Assembly (NCBI GenBank): GCA_946481315.1 | Contig: CAMLMH010000016.1 | Coordinates: 1 to 27,969, forward strand | DNA from: an uncultured Bacteriovorax sp. | GTDB lineage: Bacteria > Bdellovibrionota > Bacteriovoracia > Bacteriovoracales > Bacteriovoracaceae | Length of the DNA stretch: 27,969 nucleotides | Direction: 5' to 3' | Part shown: piece by piece, positions 16,323 through 25,739 of the stretch | Layout of the letters: the number at the start of each line of letters is the position of its first letter | Position numbering within the stretch: the stretch's first letter is position 1 | The notes under the pieces: model-generated | What the model saw: only the letters and a program-made list of their open reading frames with translations | Told to the model about the DNA's origin: nothing | The model's database searches: none | Program-made: the position numbers and the translations under genes

Positions 16323-18080
16323 ATGAAGACATTATTATTCTTCACATTAATACTAAGCCAGCCAGTTTGGGCCAATAACAATGTTGCTACGGCCGTATCT
16401 AATTACTGCTCCAACAAAGCTAAGTTTAGTCATCTTAAAAAAATAATGAATATTGATGAAGCTGAAAAGCTTCCTTACCCTGGATCTGGAGCATTAGGAT
16501 CCTGTCAGACTATTTCCAATCGTCAGATTCCCCATTTTTACAACGGAACCTCACGGTCCCAGGAAGAAAAACATAAATGGGAAGCTCTGTTGGTTTATTC
16601 CTGCAGTAGTGAATGTGAAAAGGCCGCTGAAGCTTCAGCTTCAAGTGAAGCACCTAAAAAAGAAGTTGATGATGTCATTAGTTGCGTTCAGAAAAAAATG
16701 GCACATGCTATTCGCTGTGAGTCTGTCGCCTACCAGCTGGCCCGAGCCAAAAGAAAATGGAGTGATACGGAAATTAATAAGGCCGATAAAAGACCCATCG
16801 GTGAATTTAAATGTACCACCAGCGGTGTTGAGTCTATTGACTTTGAAGCCTGTGTTGATTTTGCTGAAAGTTTTATGAACTTCGAAGCTGTTCAGCAGGT
16901 AGCTTATCAAGGTCAGCAACTAGTTATGCAGGAGAAAACACTTAGTGCTCAGTCTAAAGTTACTCAGGAAAAAGATGCTGCTAAAGGTGCGCTAAAGGCC
17001 ACAAAAGAATCAGTTGAAAATCAGCAAGACCTCTATAATCAGCGTGCAGCGGTAGATGGTGCAAAACTGGCCATGCTTTACTCTAAATATCAGGATATGC
17101 CGGACAAAGAAACGGTGGCCATGAATTGTAAAGGTTTCCCCAATTCAGACCTTAGTTTTTTAAGCCAGAAACTGACAGATAAAACTTGTATTGAGAGTAA
17201 TTTAACCGGCCAAATGGCCTTTGATATTCTTCCAAATCAGGCGATGCGGGATAAGATGAAGGCCAAGCTCATTCAGGTTGCAGCTTCGGCCGGACAGAAT
17301 ATGCTTGTTGCCAGTCTTCTCGGAAAACGGGCGGGAGATATTGATAAAGCGCTGGCCAAAGTTGATGAGTTCAAGCCAGTTGATCCTTTTGTTGTATCAG
17401 AAGAAGTTGTGACAACCACCTATTGTAAAACTCATCCTGATGATCCTAAATGTGCGGGCTCAGGAATGGAAAGAGAAATTGACGGTATCAGCGACAATAT
17501 TATCACTTTTGGTGAAGGAGCAACGGGAACAACCTACACAGATCCATATAACAATAATAGCAATGCTGTATCCAACAGCACTGACAAAACAAGCTCAGAT
17601 AAAAAAGTAACCCCGATGGGTAACGTCATGGCTTCCGCGCAAAAAGATAATTCAATGGAAAAAGCAGCAGGAGCATCAGTGAAAATTGGTGGAACTGGCG
17701 GTGGTGGTGGCGGTGGCGGCGGCGGCGGCTCCTTAGGTGGAGGCGGTGGTGGCGGCGGCGGTCTTCCGAATGCACCAGCAGAAGGCGGTACTCAGGCCGC
17801 AGTTCAGGGTAAAACCCCGACTTATGGCGGTGGTGAAGGATCTCTTTCTATGATGGGTGGATTTGGTATCAATAAGCCTCGTGGTGATAAAGCAAAAGAC
17901 GATGGCAATCCATTCGGAAAACTTTTTGACAAAGACGGTGCGAAAAATGGCGGTGCGCTTACATTCCGAGAGCCTGCATCAGTCGGAAAAAAAGGTGACA
18001 ATATTTTTGATATGATTTCTAAACGCTACGGAAGCGTTAAAGCGGATAATCGTTTACTAGAGTACGAGCTAAGTAAATAA
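16323..18080 (+). CDS. Large secreted protein with poly-Gly tracts and C-terminal IFDMISKRY motif
   Basis: A 585-residue protein that I do not recognise. It has a signal peptide (MKTLLFFTLILSQPVWA, cleavage near 17), a cysteine-rich N-terminal domain (C28, C60 and the CSSEC and SCVQ region to about 180), and a helical, Gln/Lys-rich middle (about 180-350, coiled-coil-like). Two polyglycine tracts (459-469 and 472-480, joined by SL) lead into a Gly-rich C-terminal third. It ends with NIFDMISKRY (560-569), shared with two other exported proteins here. The polyglycine is encoded by mixed GGN codons, so length changes would be in-frame. A FliA-type promoter is the likely control. No strong ribosome site is seen. 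Confidence 0.78.
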   Translation: MKTLLFFTLILSQPVWANNNVATAVSNYCSNKAKFSHLKKIMNIDEAEKLPYPGSGALGSCQTISNRQIPHFYNGTSRSQEEKHKWEALLVYSCSSECEKAAEASASSEAPKKEVDDVISCVQKKMAHAIRCESVAYQLARAKRKWSDTEINKADKRPIGEFKCTTSGVESIDFEACVDFAESFMNFEAVQQVAYQGQQLVMQEKTLSAQSKVTQEKDAAKGALKATKESVENQQDLYNQRAAVDGAKLAMLYSKYQDMPDKETVAMNCKGFPNSDLSFLSQKLTDKTCIESNLTGQMAFDILPNQAMRDKMKAKLIQVAASAGQNMLVASLLGKRAGDIDKALAKVDEFKPVDPFVVSEEVVTTTYCKTHPDDPKCAGSGMEREIDGISDNIITFGEGATGTTYTDPYNNNSNAVSNSTDKTSSDKKVTPMGNVMASAQKDNSMEKAAGASVKIGGTGGGGGGGGGGGSLGGGGGGGGGLPNAPAEGGTQAAVQGKTPTYGGGEGSLSMMGGFGINKPRGDKAKDDGNPFGKLFDKDGAKNGGALTFREPASVGKKGDNIFDMISKRYGSVKADNRLLEYELSK

Positions 18081-18289
18081 AAAATTGGACGTAAGTAAGA
18101 TAATTTTAGGACTGTCAATTGCTCTACGCTATAATGTGAGTATTTTTTATAGGGCATAGTCCTCCACTCTCCAAAAAAGCATTGTAAAAGAAAATCTTAA
18201 TGAACTAGAATTTATCTTATGACCGGTAACCAAGATGGGGATCGGTCCTAAGTTCTTAATGCACTTTTCCCTAATCAAGGATGATAGTT
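18081..18289 (+). promoter_or_regulatory. Leader/promoter region of the TPR gene
   Basis: A perfect TATAAT (18130-18135) gives a likely -10; no good -35 is seen. AGGACT and AGTCCT flank it (about 18110-18163), with CTATAA/TTATAG nested inside, forming a possible hairpin. A second, 7-bp hairpin (18221-18227 with 18241-18247, 13-nt loop) lies just before the gene. No gene is found in the stretch. The leader may be regulatory, but I do not recognise a known riboswitch. Confidence 0.35.
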
Positions 18290-19384
18290 ATGGAAACAAC
18301 GAATTCTTTATTATTAGCTGAATTCTATACCGCTACTGGCTATCTTGACAGACTGGTCTTCGCGTTTTCTGAATTAGAAAAACTGCATTTCACTCCACGT
18401 GGAAAAAATCAAATTCAAAAAATTATCAATGATGCGGGTAAATTTTTTATCAATGAATTTCCTCAGTTTGAGTTTACTCAACCTGATTTTGAATGGGGAC
18501 AGTTTAAAACCAACATTAAAGTTTTTCACAATGCCATAGAAAGTTTTATTAAACTTCCATTTAAAGCAGAAAAAAAAGAAACAATGGTTGTAAGTTACAT
18601 CAATCTCATTTACCGCAATTGTTATGAGATTCATAATTTCCTTATGGAAAGTACCGGAGTCGAAATACAGTATCCCAGAGTAGGTCTGATACAAGAGGAA
18701 AACATTCCTTCAATCAGCGGCCTTTCTGATAAAGAAAGAGCTCCTCTCTTTTTCCTCGATGAGGATAAGCTGCGCGATTACAGTGAAAAAGACGGACAGG
18801 ACTCACCACTCATTTTCCTGGAAATGAAGCGCGAAGAAAAATACGACCATTTTATCCATCGCGGACATTTTTATATTGCTCAAAAAAAATATGAAGAGGC
18901 TAAAAATTGTTTTTACAAGGCAAGAAACTATCGGGACACCGCCGAAGTATTGACCTTGATTGCATGGACTTATTCATTGCTGGACGAAAAAGCACAGGCT
19001 AAATCCTACTGCCTGAAGGCCATTCAACATGATCCACAGTATGGTCCTGCCTATAATGATTTTGGTAATTACATTCTTTCAGAAGGCCAGGCTGAAGAAT
19101 CTCTTCGCTGGTTTGAATTAGCAAAACGAGCACATAATTATCAAAACCGTGAATATCCTTATATCAACGCTGGTCGCGCCTATGTACTGATGAGAAATTA
19201 TGAACAGGCACTAGTCGAGTTTTCTCTTGCCCTCACCATTGCTCCTCATCATCAGGAGTTACATGAAACAGTGACCAAGTTAAAGAACAACCTGGAAAAG
19301 GCCAATGATTATAAAAGTGATAAAACGTCCTCACGAAAAAGTACGGATCAGTTTAGTGATGAACACCGGCCGGAAACGACCTAA
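18290..19384 (+). CDS. Tetratricopeptide-repeat protein
   Basis: A 364-residue cytoplasmic protein with no signal peptide. The C-terminal half (about 180-345) contains about four TPR-like helical pairs: the HRGHFYIAQKKYEEAKNCFYKA, AWTYSLLDEKAQAKSYCLKA, NDFGNYILSEGQAEESLRWF and NAGRAYVLMRNYEQALVEF stretches. These provide a protein-interaction surface. The N-terminal half (about 1-170) is helical and of unknown function. The start is the ATG at 18290, with AAGGAT 7 nt upstream; the ATG at 18281 lies within that ribosome site and would add only three residues. A Ser/Lys-rich, charged tail ends the protein. The Nif3-family gene follows 21 nt later and may be co-transcribed. Confidence 0.75.
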   Translation: METTNSLLLAEFYTATGYLDRLVFAFSELEKLHFTPRGKNQIQKIINDAGKFFINEFPQFEFTQPDFEWGQFKTNIKVFHNAIESFIKLPFKAEKKETMVVSYINLIYRNCYEIHNFLMESTGVEIQYPRVGLIQEENIPSISGLSDKERAPLFFLDEDKLRDYSEKDGQDSPLIFLEMKREEKYDHFIHRGHFYIAQKKYEEAKNCFYKARNYRDTAEVLTLIAWTYSLLDEKAQAKSYCLKAIQHDPQYGPAYNDFGNYILSEGQAEESLRWFELAKRAHNYQNREYPYINAGRAYVLMRNYEQALVEFSLALTIAPHHQELHETVTKLKNNLEKANDYKSDKTSSRKSTDQFSDEHRPETT

Positions 19385-19405
19385 GGCAATAAGGTAATTG
19401 GATTA

Positions 19406-20170
19406 ATGAAACGAGCAGAACTGGACGCGTACCTTAAAGAACTTTTAAAACCTGAACTTTTTGATGATTATTGTCCCAATGGACTACAGATTGAGGGAAA
19501 AGCAGATATTAAAAAAGTTGTCTTTGCTGTTTCGGCAACTCGCGAATCAGCAGAGTATGCAGTAAAAGTAAAAGCAGATGCGCTGATCGTTCATCATGGA
19601 CTATTCTGGAAATTTCACGGCGCCAAAACAATAACCGGGCCGTTTTATCATCGGGTTGCTCCGCTCATCAAAAATGACATTAATCTTCTGGGCTATCATC
19701 TCCCATTGGACTCTCACTTAGAATTCGGCAACGCTGCTTCTGTGGCCCGGATCCTTAATCTCACAGACCTCAGTCCATTCGGGCAATATAAAGGGGCCTT
19801 CACTGGAGTGCGTGGAAGTATGATCGGTGATCTTTCTGGAGATGAATTAAAGAAGATCCTGGAAGAAAAACTAAATCATACTGTTCTTTATTCAGCGCCT
19901 TTTGAAAAAAATAAAATCAAGACGGTGGGAATCATCACCGGAGGGGCCAACTCGGAATGGCGTGAAGCTTTAAAATCAGGACTGGACGCCTACATTACCG
20001 GTGAAATGAGTGAACATGATTATCATGAATCCAGAGAAGCAGGTATTCATATGTTTGCCGGCGGACACCACGCTACTGAAAAATTTGGAATTCAATCTCT
20101 TATGCTGCATCTACAAGAGAAATTTTCTGACCTGCAATGTGAGTATATCGACTCTGAAAATCCGGCCTAA
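19406..20170 (+). CDS. Nif3-like dinuclear metal centre protein (YbgI/DUF34 family)
   Basis: A 254-residue member of the Nif3/YbgI family, which forms hexameric rings with a two-metal site in each subunit. Metal ligands are visible: HH in LIVHHGLFW (H63, H64), D102 and H104 in YHLPLDSH, and the C-terminal GGHHATEKFG (H221, H222, E225). Length and motif order are normal. The family's reaction is not settled; roles linked to tRNA or metal-dependent hydrolysis have been proposed. It ends convergently with, and overlaps by 4 bp, the DUF4442 gene. Confidence 0.9.
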   Translation: MKRAELDAYLKELLKPELFDDYCPNGLQIEGKADIKKVVFAVSATRESAEYAVKVKADALIVHHGLFWKFHGAKTITGPFYHRVAPLIKNDINLLGYHLPLDSHLEFGNAASVARILNLTDLSPFGQYKGAFTGVRGSMIGDLSGDELKKILEEKLNHTVLYSAPFEKNKIKTVGIITGGANSEWREALKSGLDAYITGEMSEHDYHESREAGIHMFAGGHHATEKFGIQSLMLHLQEKFSDLQCEYIDSENPA

Positions 20171-20667
20171 TTTTTAAGCTTTAATGATAGAGTCAGGATA
20201 AAGCGTGCCACTTCTTCGTGTGGATTTATGCCTGGGACTGTGGCCTTAATATGCACAGGAAAATTCATTCTCTCACCTGATTCAATGACCTCTTTAACAA
20301 ATTTTTTGATTTCAGGAATCTGAGTGCAGATAAAGTGCACATCTCCTTCTGCACGTTTTAAAAATTCTGCATTAAAATCTTTAAACGAAAGAGCAATTTT
20401 CTTTTTTGAGGCGGTAATTTCATTCATTGCAACTAGACCGCCAGCAATATCGGCCCCCGTACAAAGAACCCCGAAATACATGGAATTAAGATGATTTTTT
20501 GTTCTGCGATTGAGCGGTATCTTAATGACACATTCCTGATCATTTAAAGAAACGACACTAGGGGCGACCCAAAAAATGAGCGGGACTTTCATGAGACCAA
20601 AAAGTCTGACAAACATTGTATCCTGCAATTTCTTAGGAACACTGTTCTTTAAAATTTCGGTGATCAT
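20167..20667 (-). CDS. DUF4442 hotdog-fold thioesterase-like protein
   Basis: A 166-residue protein with the DUF4442/hotdog signature RTKNHLNSMYFGVLCTGADI (55-74), typical of PaaI-related thioesterases. Length is normal. A function on acyl-CoA or a related thioester is probable but the substrate is unknown. It overlaps proC by 4 bp (ATGA) and is the last gene of the putA-proC chain, with its stop overlapping that of the Nif3 gene on the opposite strand. Confidence 0.75.
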   Translation of the reverse strand: MITEILKNSVPKKLQDTMFVRLFGLMKVPLIFWVAPSVVSLNDQECVIKIPLNRRTKNHLNSMYFGVLCTGADIAGGLVAMNEITASKKKIALSFKDFNAEFLKRAEGDVHFICTQIPEIKKFVKEVIESGERMNFPVHIKATVPGINPHEEVARFILTLSLKLKN

Positions 20668-21446
20668 TTAGACTCTCCTTTTAGTTCCAGTGTACGGTTG
20701 TAAGCGGCATTGAAAGCTTCTTCCATTATAGATGATAATGAATGTTTTTCCATCGTCTGTAAGGCTTCATAAGTCACACCTTTTTTTGATGTCACCTGCT
20801 CTCTTAACTCTGTCAGAGAAATACCCTGATTAAGGGCCTCTTCCATCAATCGTGAACTCCCCAGGAAAGTCTGAATAATCATTTTTCTGGAGTCTTTATG
20901 GGTTGTTATTTTACTGAGGGACGATTCAAAGATCCGGGCAAACTCGAATATGAGCGCTGGCCCGCTGCCCGTAAAAGGAGTAAGGCCGTCGAGTTGCTCT
21001 TCATCCTTCATGATGAATACTTCACCTAAAGGACTAAGCAATTTTTGCAGATAGGCTTCGTCTTTAGGAGCGTAAAGGAGATTGGCCCCCACTCCAATAG
21101 ATGATGGAGTATTGGGCATTAAACGTGAAATATTGTCGGTCTTAAAACGGGACGTGAGTGTATCGATTCCCACTCCGGCCAGCACAGATAAAATTTTTGT
21201 TTTGGCACCAAACTGGTGATGAAAATCTTTTAATTGTTGTGGTTTAAAAGCAAGAATGGCCCAGTCCAGGTCTTTGGGAGTCTGGTCGAGCTGCTGCAGG
21301 TGAGTTCCTTTTAACGTTGCGGCCAGAACTTGTGCCTTTGTTTGCGAGGGGGTGTAAAAGAAGAGCTCCAGCGAGACATCACTTTTGCGAAATCCCTCGG
21401 CTATTGCCCTTCCCATATTTCCACAACCAAAAAAACCTATTTTCAT
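20664..21446 (-). CDS. proC: Pyrroline-5-carboxylate reductase (ProC-like)
   Basis: A 260-residue NAD(P)H-binding reductase. The dinucleotide-binding motif GFFGCGNMGRAI (4-15), RLMPNTPSSIG (108-118) and TPFTGSGPA (156-164) are P5CR hallmarks. The family's VTSPGGTT loop is altered to VTSKKGVT (218-225), which could affect substrate handling. It would reduce P5C to proline in the cytoplasm. It overlaps putA (ATGA, 4 bp) upstream and DUF4442 downstream, so its translation is coupled to the proline-degrading enzyme. This is odd, because the two act in opposite directions on P5C. Confidence 0.87.
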   Translation of the reverse strand: MKIGFFGCGNMGRAIAEGFRKSDVSLELFFYTPSQTKAQVLAATLKGTHLQQLDQTPKDLDWAILAFKPQQLKDFHHQFGAKTKILSVLAGVGIDTLTSRFKTDNISRLMPNTPSSIGVGANLLYAPKDEAYLQKLLSPLGEVFIMKDEEQLDGLTPFTGSGPALIFEFARIFESSLSKITTHKDSRKMIIQTFLGSSRLMEEALNQGISLTELREQVTSKKGVTYEALQTMEKHSLSSIMEEAFNAAYNRTLELKGESK

Positions 21447-24400
21447 ATTTCAAGATCCAGCGGAGCCCCATGCCTCATGGTATTAACTGCAAGTGACCTC
21501 ACCCAAATAAAATTCAGGCACTGATGGTAAAAATCATTAGTTTTCAGTGGATCAGTCACGGTCAGAATCGTGCGCATGCGTTGGTCTTCACGCCCTTCAT
21601 CCAGATATTGTGCGACTTGTGAATCAAATGTCTCTATTTCACCATCGTAAATAATCGATGATAGCCTTGGCTGATTCAAAATCCGTGGATAGTCGGCTGA
21701 TCGGACAAATAAAACAACCAGATTTTCTTTGGAAAAACCTGCCTGAAAGAAAACATCTTTCAGCCCATTCCACCACTGGAAAGTTTTTTTGTTTCGGCAA
21801 GCAACAGTGACTCCAGTCCCTACAGTCATGGCAGCAAAAATCTGGATGAGTGTTTTAATATGCGGGCGATCTGTCACAGCAACGACCAATGCATGTTCGG
21901 CATACAGATTGTAATCGTTGTAACTAAGTTGTCCCGGGATGACTCTGTTTTTGTGGTCTTTTTCCATGAAGCTGGAAAAATTTTTTCCGACCCATTTACG
22001 ATAATCACGAAGAACTTCTTTATAATTCTGGAAAATGCCCTGATAGTGACCTTCAAAACTCGGAATAAAGACATCCAGAAATTTTTCCATTCTCTCTCTT
22101 CTAGAAGCTACCGAAAGCTTAGATGGTCTGGCCAGCCCCTTCCATTCATCGTTGCCTTCTTCAATAGAAACAGTATGCGGAACAGATAACGTTAATTTCT
22201 TTGTCTGATGCAAAGTCAGAACGTAATGGCGTCCGCCGGCCTTAGGACCAGTTCCTGAAAGTTTAAATCCACCAAATGGTTCAATGGCCACACGGGCACC
22301 GGTAATAGTCCGGTTAATATAAAGATTTCCGCTTTCGAGTTTAGTCAGCAGGTAATCAATGTCGTTTTGTGACTGAGAAAAAATCCCTCCGGTCAGTGCG
22401 TAATCTGTACTGTTAAATAGATTTGCTGCTTCATTGAGAGAATCAAATCCGACAACGTGAATAATCGGACCGAATAGCTCACGTTGAGCATAACTGTCCT
22501 TATGAAAAGCACGTTCATAAGGTAGTTCGATAACAACTGGCCCCACACAATAGCCAGGCAATATGTCGCGGGAGCGGTCGATAATTATTTTTCCACCATA
22601 TTTCTCTGCTTCACTTCCTGCATCAGCTGCGGCCTTTTTAAGTCGTTCCTGATCTTCTTTGGTAATGATCGGGTTGACTGATGTATCGAAATTAAAGGAT
22701 GGACCGACTTTTAAATCTGCACAGGCTTCACGCAAACGTTCAATCAGTTTTTCTTTCAGGGAATTATGAACAATAACCCGTGAACAGGCAGAACATTTTT
22801 GTCCGGCGTGACCAAAAGCTGAGTATAGAATACCTGATACCGTTTCATCCAGCTCGGCATTTTGAGTGACGATGACGGCGTTTTTTCCACCCATTTCTGT
22901 AATGGCCTTAACTGGATATGTTTTACCGGTTAACTGATTATGATACAGACGTTTACGGGCAACAGACGAAATGTATGTTCCTACGGCCTTAGATCCGGTG
23001 AAGACAATAGTCGAGATTCGTGGATCTCGTACCAGATAATCACCTACAGTTTCTCCTTCCCCCGGAAGGTGGATCAGGACATCTTTAGGAACTCCTGCCT
23101 CGTGTAGCATATCAACCAGAACCTGGGTGATAAGAGGAGTCTGTTCTGCAGACTTCAAAATGACAGTGTTGCCGGCCACCAATGAACTGACGACCATTCC
23201 GCATGGGATAGCGAGAGGAAAATTCCACGGAGAAATAACGACACTTGGACCTCGACCGGATAGTTCAGTCATATTTCTTTGCAGGTAAGCTTCTGTTCGT
23301 GCATAGAAGTTCAGAAAGTCGATTGCTTCGTCGACATCGGCAAGAGCTTCAGTGATAGATTTTCCTGCTTCATAAACAATCAAAGCGGATAATTGGTTCC
23401 GGCGAGCCAGCATGATGCTTGCCGCTTTAACCAGCATGGCCGTTCGGTATGCCCATTTGCAATTTGCCCATGAACCGTCATTATAGCGATCGGTAATGAT
23501 TGTTAGAGCACGGGAAGCATCATCCAGATTGGCAAAACGAATCTTGCCGACAACAATGCTTGGATTTGAGCTGGCCAGTACACTGACCATCTCACCATTC
23601 GTTGGGAATGAATTTTTATATTCCAGGCCAAGATTTTTATTCTGGTAGGCGGCCATTGCCTTTTCCATCCAGACTCTTTCTTCATCCAGATAGAGTTTCA
23701 GGGGAGGAACATTAAAAAATTCATCTTCCAGTTTGGCCACAGATAAATCGCGGACGATTTTTCCTTCTTTCTTTTTATCGATATGAATCTTGTATGGTGA
23801 TTGAAGAGTAAGATGTTTTTTATGAGAGCGCATAATGGTCAAAACACCAACCTGTGAAGAGTTCTCCATAATTCTTCTCACCAGGTAGGCCATTCCAACC
23901 AGAAGACTACCAACCGGAACGTAATTTCTTGTTGCCCAGCCCATTTTTGCCAGTGCAGTTGAGAGAGCTTCATATGTCATATGCAGACACTGATGTTCGA
24001 TTTCTCCGACGTGGGGATAAAAGAGTTCTTTAGCAGCTTCAGCGAAACCATGATCGGAAAAGTTATGAGAAGCAATGGCAAGTTTTAAATGCGGATGAGC
24101 ATCGTAAATTTTTAAGATAAGCTGACGGAAGTGAATGTCTGTTTCTTCTTTATTTAAAAACTGAGGAGCATTGAAACTGTGAGCGTCCCCCTCCACTGTC
24201 TCAGCGTCCCAATACGCACCTTTCACCAGACGAACCGGCATCAGGTGACCGCGTTCACGGGCCAGCTCGATAACTTCTTTAAGGTGCTTGTAAGCGTCCC
24301 GCAGGTAAGCCTGAATAACAATACCTGTAGCCTTATAATCGCGAAGTTCTGGTGTCTCCAGCAAAACACGGCGATAAATTTTAAAAACAATATCTCGGTA

Positions 24401-25621
24401 GTGATAGTGTTCAGCATCGATATTGATAAATACATCTTCTTCTTTGGCCGTAACCAGAATTTCACGCAGGCGGGGTGCTACTTTGCTGAATGTGTATTCT
24501 GGTGAATGCGGTTTAAAGTCAGAACATAGTGCCGAGACTTTAATTGAAACGTGGGCGCGGTTAATCCCTGCTTTATTTAATTCACCTCTTTTAACGTGCA
24601 GTGAAAAGCCTCGAATAAGTTTTAAAACTTCATCGCGGTAATGATCAGCTTCTTTTTCCGAAACGACCAGCTCGCCCAGCTGATCCAAGGTAACATCTCT
24701 GCCAGTCTGACTAAGTGAGCGAAGAGAAGTGTCCGCTTTTTCAATAGACTCTCCGGCAATAAAACGTTTCGCCATAAGCTTCACAGCATTTCTCACCATC
24801 GATGACAAAGGCCATGCCGGCATTATTTTGGCGATGTAATAAAAAATTTTAATTCCCAGTGTATAATGACGAGGAAAAGCACGGTCCTGTCCTTTCTTTT
24901 TAGAGCGCCGGGCTTTTCTGTTGTCTTTTAGAAAACGGGAAAGAGCTTCAATCAAAATCCGTTTTACCTCGACACCTTTTTTGTCGTGATCGAGCGAAGG
25001 AAGAATCGCTAAAAATTTAAGAAGATGGATTCTGAGCAGAGCATACTGAGCGGTCAGTCCAAGACCAAAGTCAGTCACATCTTCAAAAAGTGTTGGACGA
25101 TACTCGTTGAGAAAACCCAGAAGTCTTTTAACAATCAGGGCTGAGCGCTCCTCAATTACTTCAAGTTTAGAATCATTGAGCAGATCAGGCAGATTTTCTA
25201 CTCTGGTTACTGATTCAATGACTGTCGGAAATTGTTTGACCTGCAGGGCCGCGGCCAGTTCTGCGTGTGTACGCAATTCTTTGACTTCAGCAGAATTAAT
25301 ATCCAGGATATCACTTTGCTGCAGCAAAAATAGCTCTTGCGATAGTTTTGGTGAATACAGACGGATTTCTTTGCGATCATAGTAAAAACCCACCAGAAAT
25401 GGAACAGAACGAATAATGAGCTGAGTTCGAAAATTCTGATTTTCTACTTTAGCCGAAAGCCATGCTGCGTGCAATTGAACCCAGACATCTTCATTTAAAC
25501 GACCTTCATTTCCAATCAGTCCGTCAAATTCAAGGTAATAATATATTTTCCACTCTTCACCGTTAATTGATTGGGTGGCGTTGATAATTGAGGTGAGAAA
25601 CTGTTCAGGTCGAATTGACAT
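21443..25621 (-). CDS. putA: Bifunctional proline dehydrogenase / P5C dehydrogenase (PutA)
   Basis: A 1392-residue proline-utilisation enzyme, oxidising proline to P5C and then to glutamate. It lacks an N-terminal ribbon-helix-helix DNA-binding domain. The proline dehydrogenase barrel (about 330-620) contains the INIDAEHYHYRD and VRLVKGAYWD motifs (the latter near 467). The aldehyde dehydrogenase part (about 690-1190) has SPWNFPLAIP near 798, FTGSKAVG, EMGGKN near 910, and the catalytic cysteine in GQKCSA near 940. A C-terminal aldehyde-dehydrogenase-like domain ends with SLAVNTMRHGAPLDLEI, as in long PutA types. The start ATG at 25621 has GGAG 9 nt upstream and is preferred over an in-frame TTG at 25654. 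It is the first gene of putA-proC-DUF4442. Confidence 0.95.
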   Translation of the reverse strand: MSIRPEQFLTSIINATQSINGEEWKIYYYLEFDGLIGNEGRLNEDVWVQLHAAWLSAKVENQNFRTQLIIRSVPFLVGFYYDRKEIRLYSPKLSQELFLLQQSDILDINSAEVKELRTHAELAAALQVKQFPTVIESVTRVENLPDLLNDSKLEVIEERSALIVKRLLGFLNEYRPTLFEDVTDFGLGLTAQYALLRIHLLKFLAILPSLDHDKKGVEVKRILIEALSRFLKDNRKARRSKKKGQDRAFPRHYTLGIKIFYYIAKIMPAWPLSSMVRNAVKLMAKRFIAGESIEKADTSLRSLSQTGRDVTLDQLGELVVSEKEADHYRDEVLKLIRGFSLHVKRGELNKAGINRAHVSIKVSALCSDFKPHSPEYTFSKVAPRLREILVTAKEEDVFINIDAEHYHYRDIVFKIYRRVLLETPELRDYKATGIVIQAYLRDAYKHLKEVIELARERGHLMPVRLVKGAYWDAETVEGDAHSFNAPQFLNKEETDIHFRQLILKIYDAHPHLKLAIASHNFSDHGFAEAAKELFYPHVGEIEHQCLHMTYEALSTALAKMGWATRNYVPVGSLLVGMAYLVRRIMENSSQVGVLTIMRSHKKHLTLQSPYKIHIDKKKEGKIVRDLSVAKLEDEFFNVPPLKLYLDEERVWMEKAMAAYQNKNLGLEYKNSFPTNGEMVSVLASSNPSIVVGKIRFANLDDASRALTIITDRYNDGSWANCKWAYRTAMLVKAASIMLARRNQLSALIVYEAGKSITEALADVDEAIDFLNFYARTEAYLQRNMTELSGRGPSVVISPWNFPLAIPCGMVVSSLVAGNTVILKSAEQTPLITQVLVDMLHEAGVPKDVLIHLPGEGETVGDYLVRDPRISTIVFTGSKAVGTYISSVARKRLYHNQLTGKTYPVKAITEMGGKNAVIVTQNAELDETVSGILYSAFGHAGQKCSACSRVIVHNSLKEKLIERLREACADLKVGPSFNFDTSVNPIITKEDQERLKKAAADAGSEAEKYGGKIIIDRSRDILPGYCVGPVVIELPYERAFHKDSYAQRELFGPIIHVVGFDSLNEAANLFNSTDYALTGGIFSQSQNDIDYLLTKLESGNLYINRTITGARVAIEPFGGFKLSGTGPKAGGRHYVLTLHQTKKLTLSVPHTVSIEEGNDEWKGLARPSKLSVASRRERMEKFLDVFIPSFEGHYQGIFQNYKEVLRDYRKWVGKNFSSFMEKDHKNRVIPGQLSYNDYNLYAEHALVVAVTDRPHIKTLIQIFAAMTVGTGVTVACRNKKTFQWWNGLKDVFFQAGFSKENLVVLFVRSADYPRILNQPRLSSIIYDGEIETFDSQVAQYLDEGREDQRMRTILTVTDPLKTNDFYHQCLNFIWVRSLAVNTMRHGAPLDLEI

Positions 25622-25739
25622 AAAAGCGAACTCCACTTTGTTGAAAGCGATCAATTTAAAAGAAAAATTTAGCCTGATAAAAATAACTTAAAACGGCCGA
25701 AACGACCAATATTTTACTTCGCTGTCTTAAGAAAAAAGA

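Noticed and set aside
21860..25382. Several plus-strand open frames inside putA
   Set aside because: They lie antisense to a well-recognised enzyme, lack ribosome sites and known motifs, and reflect codon bias of putA.
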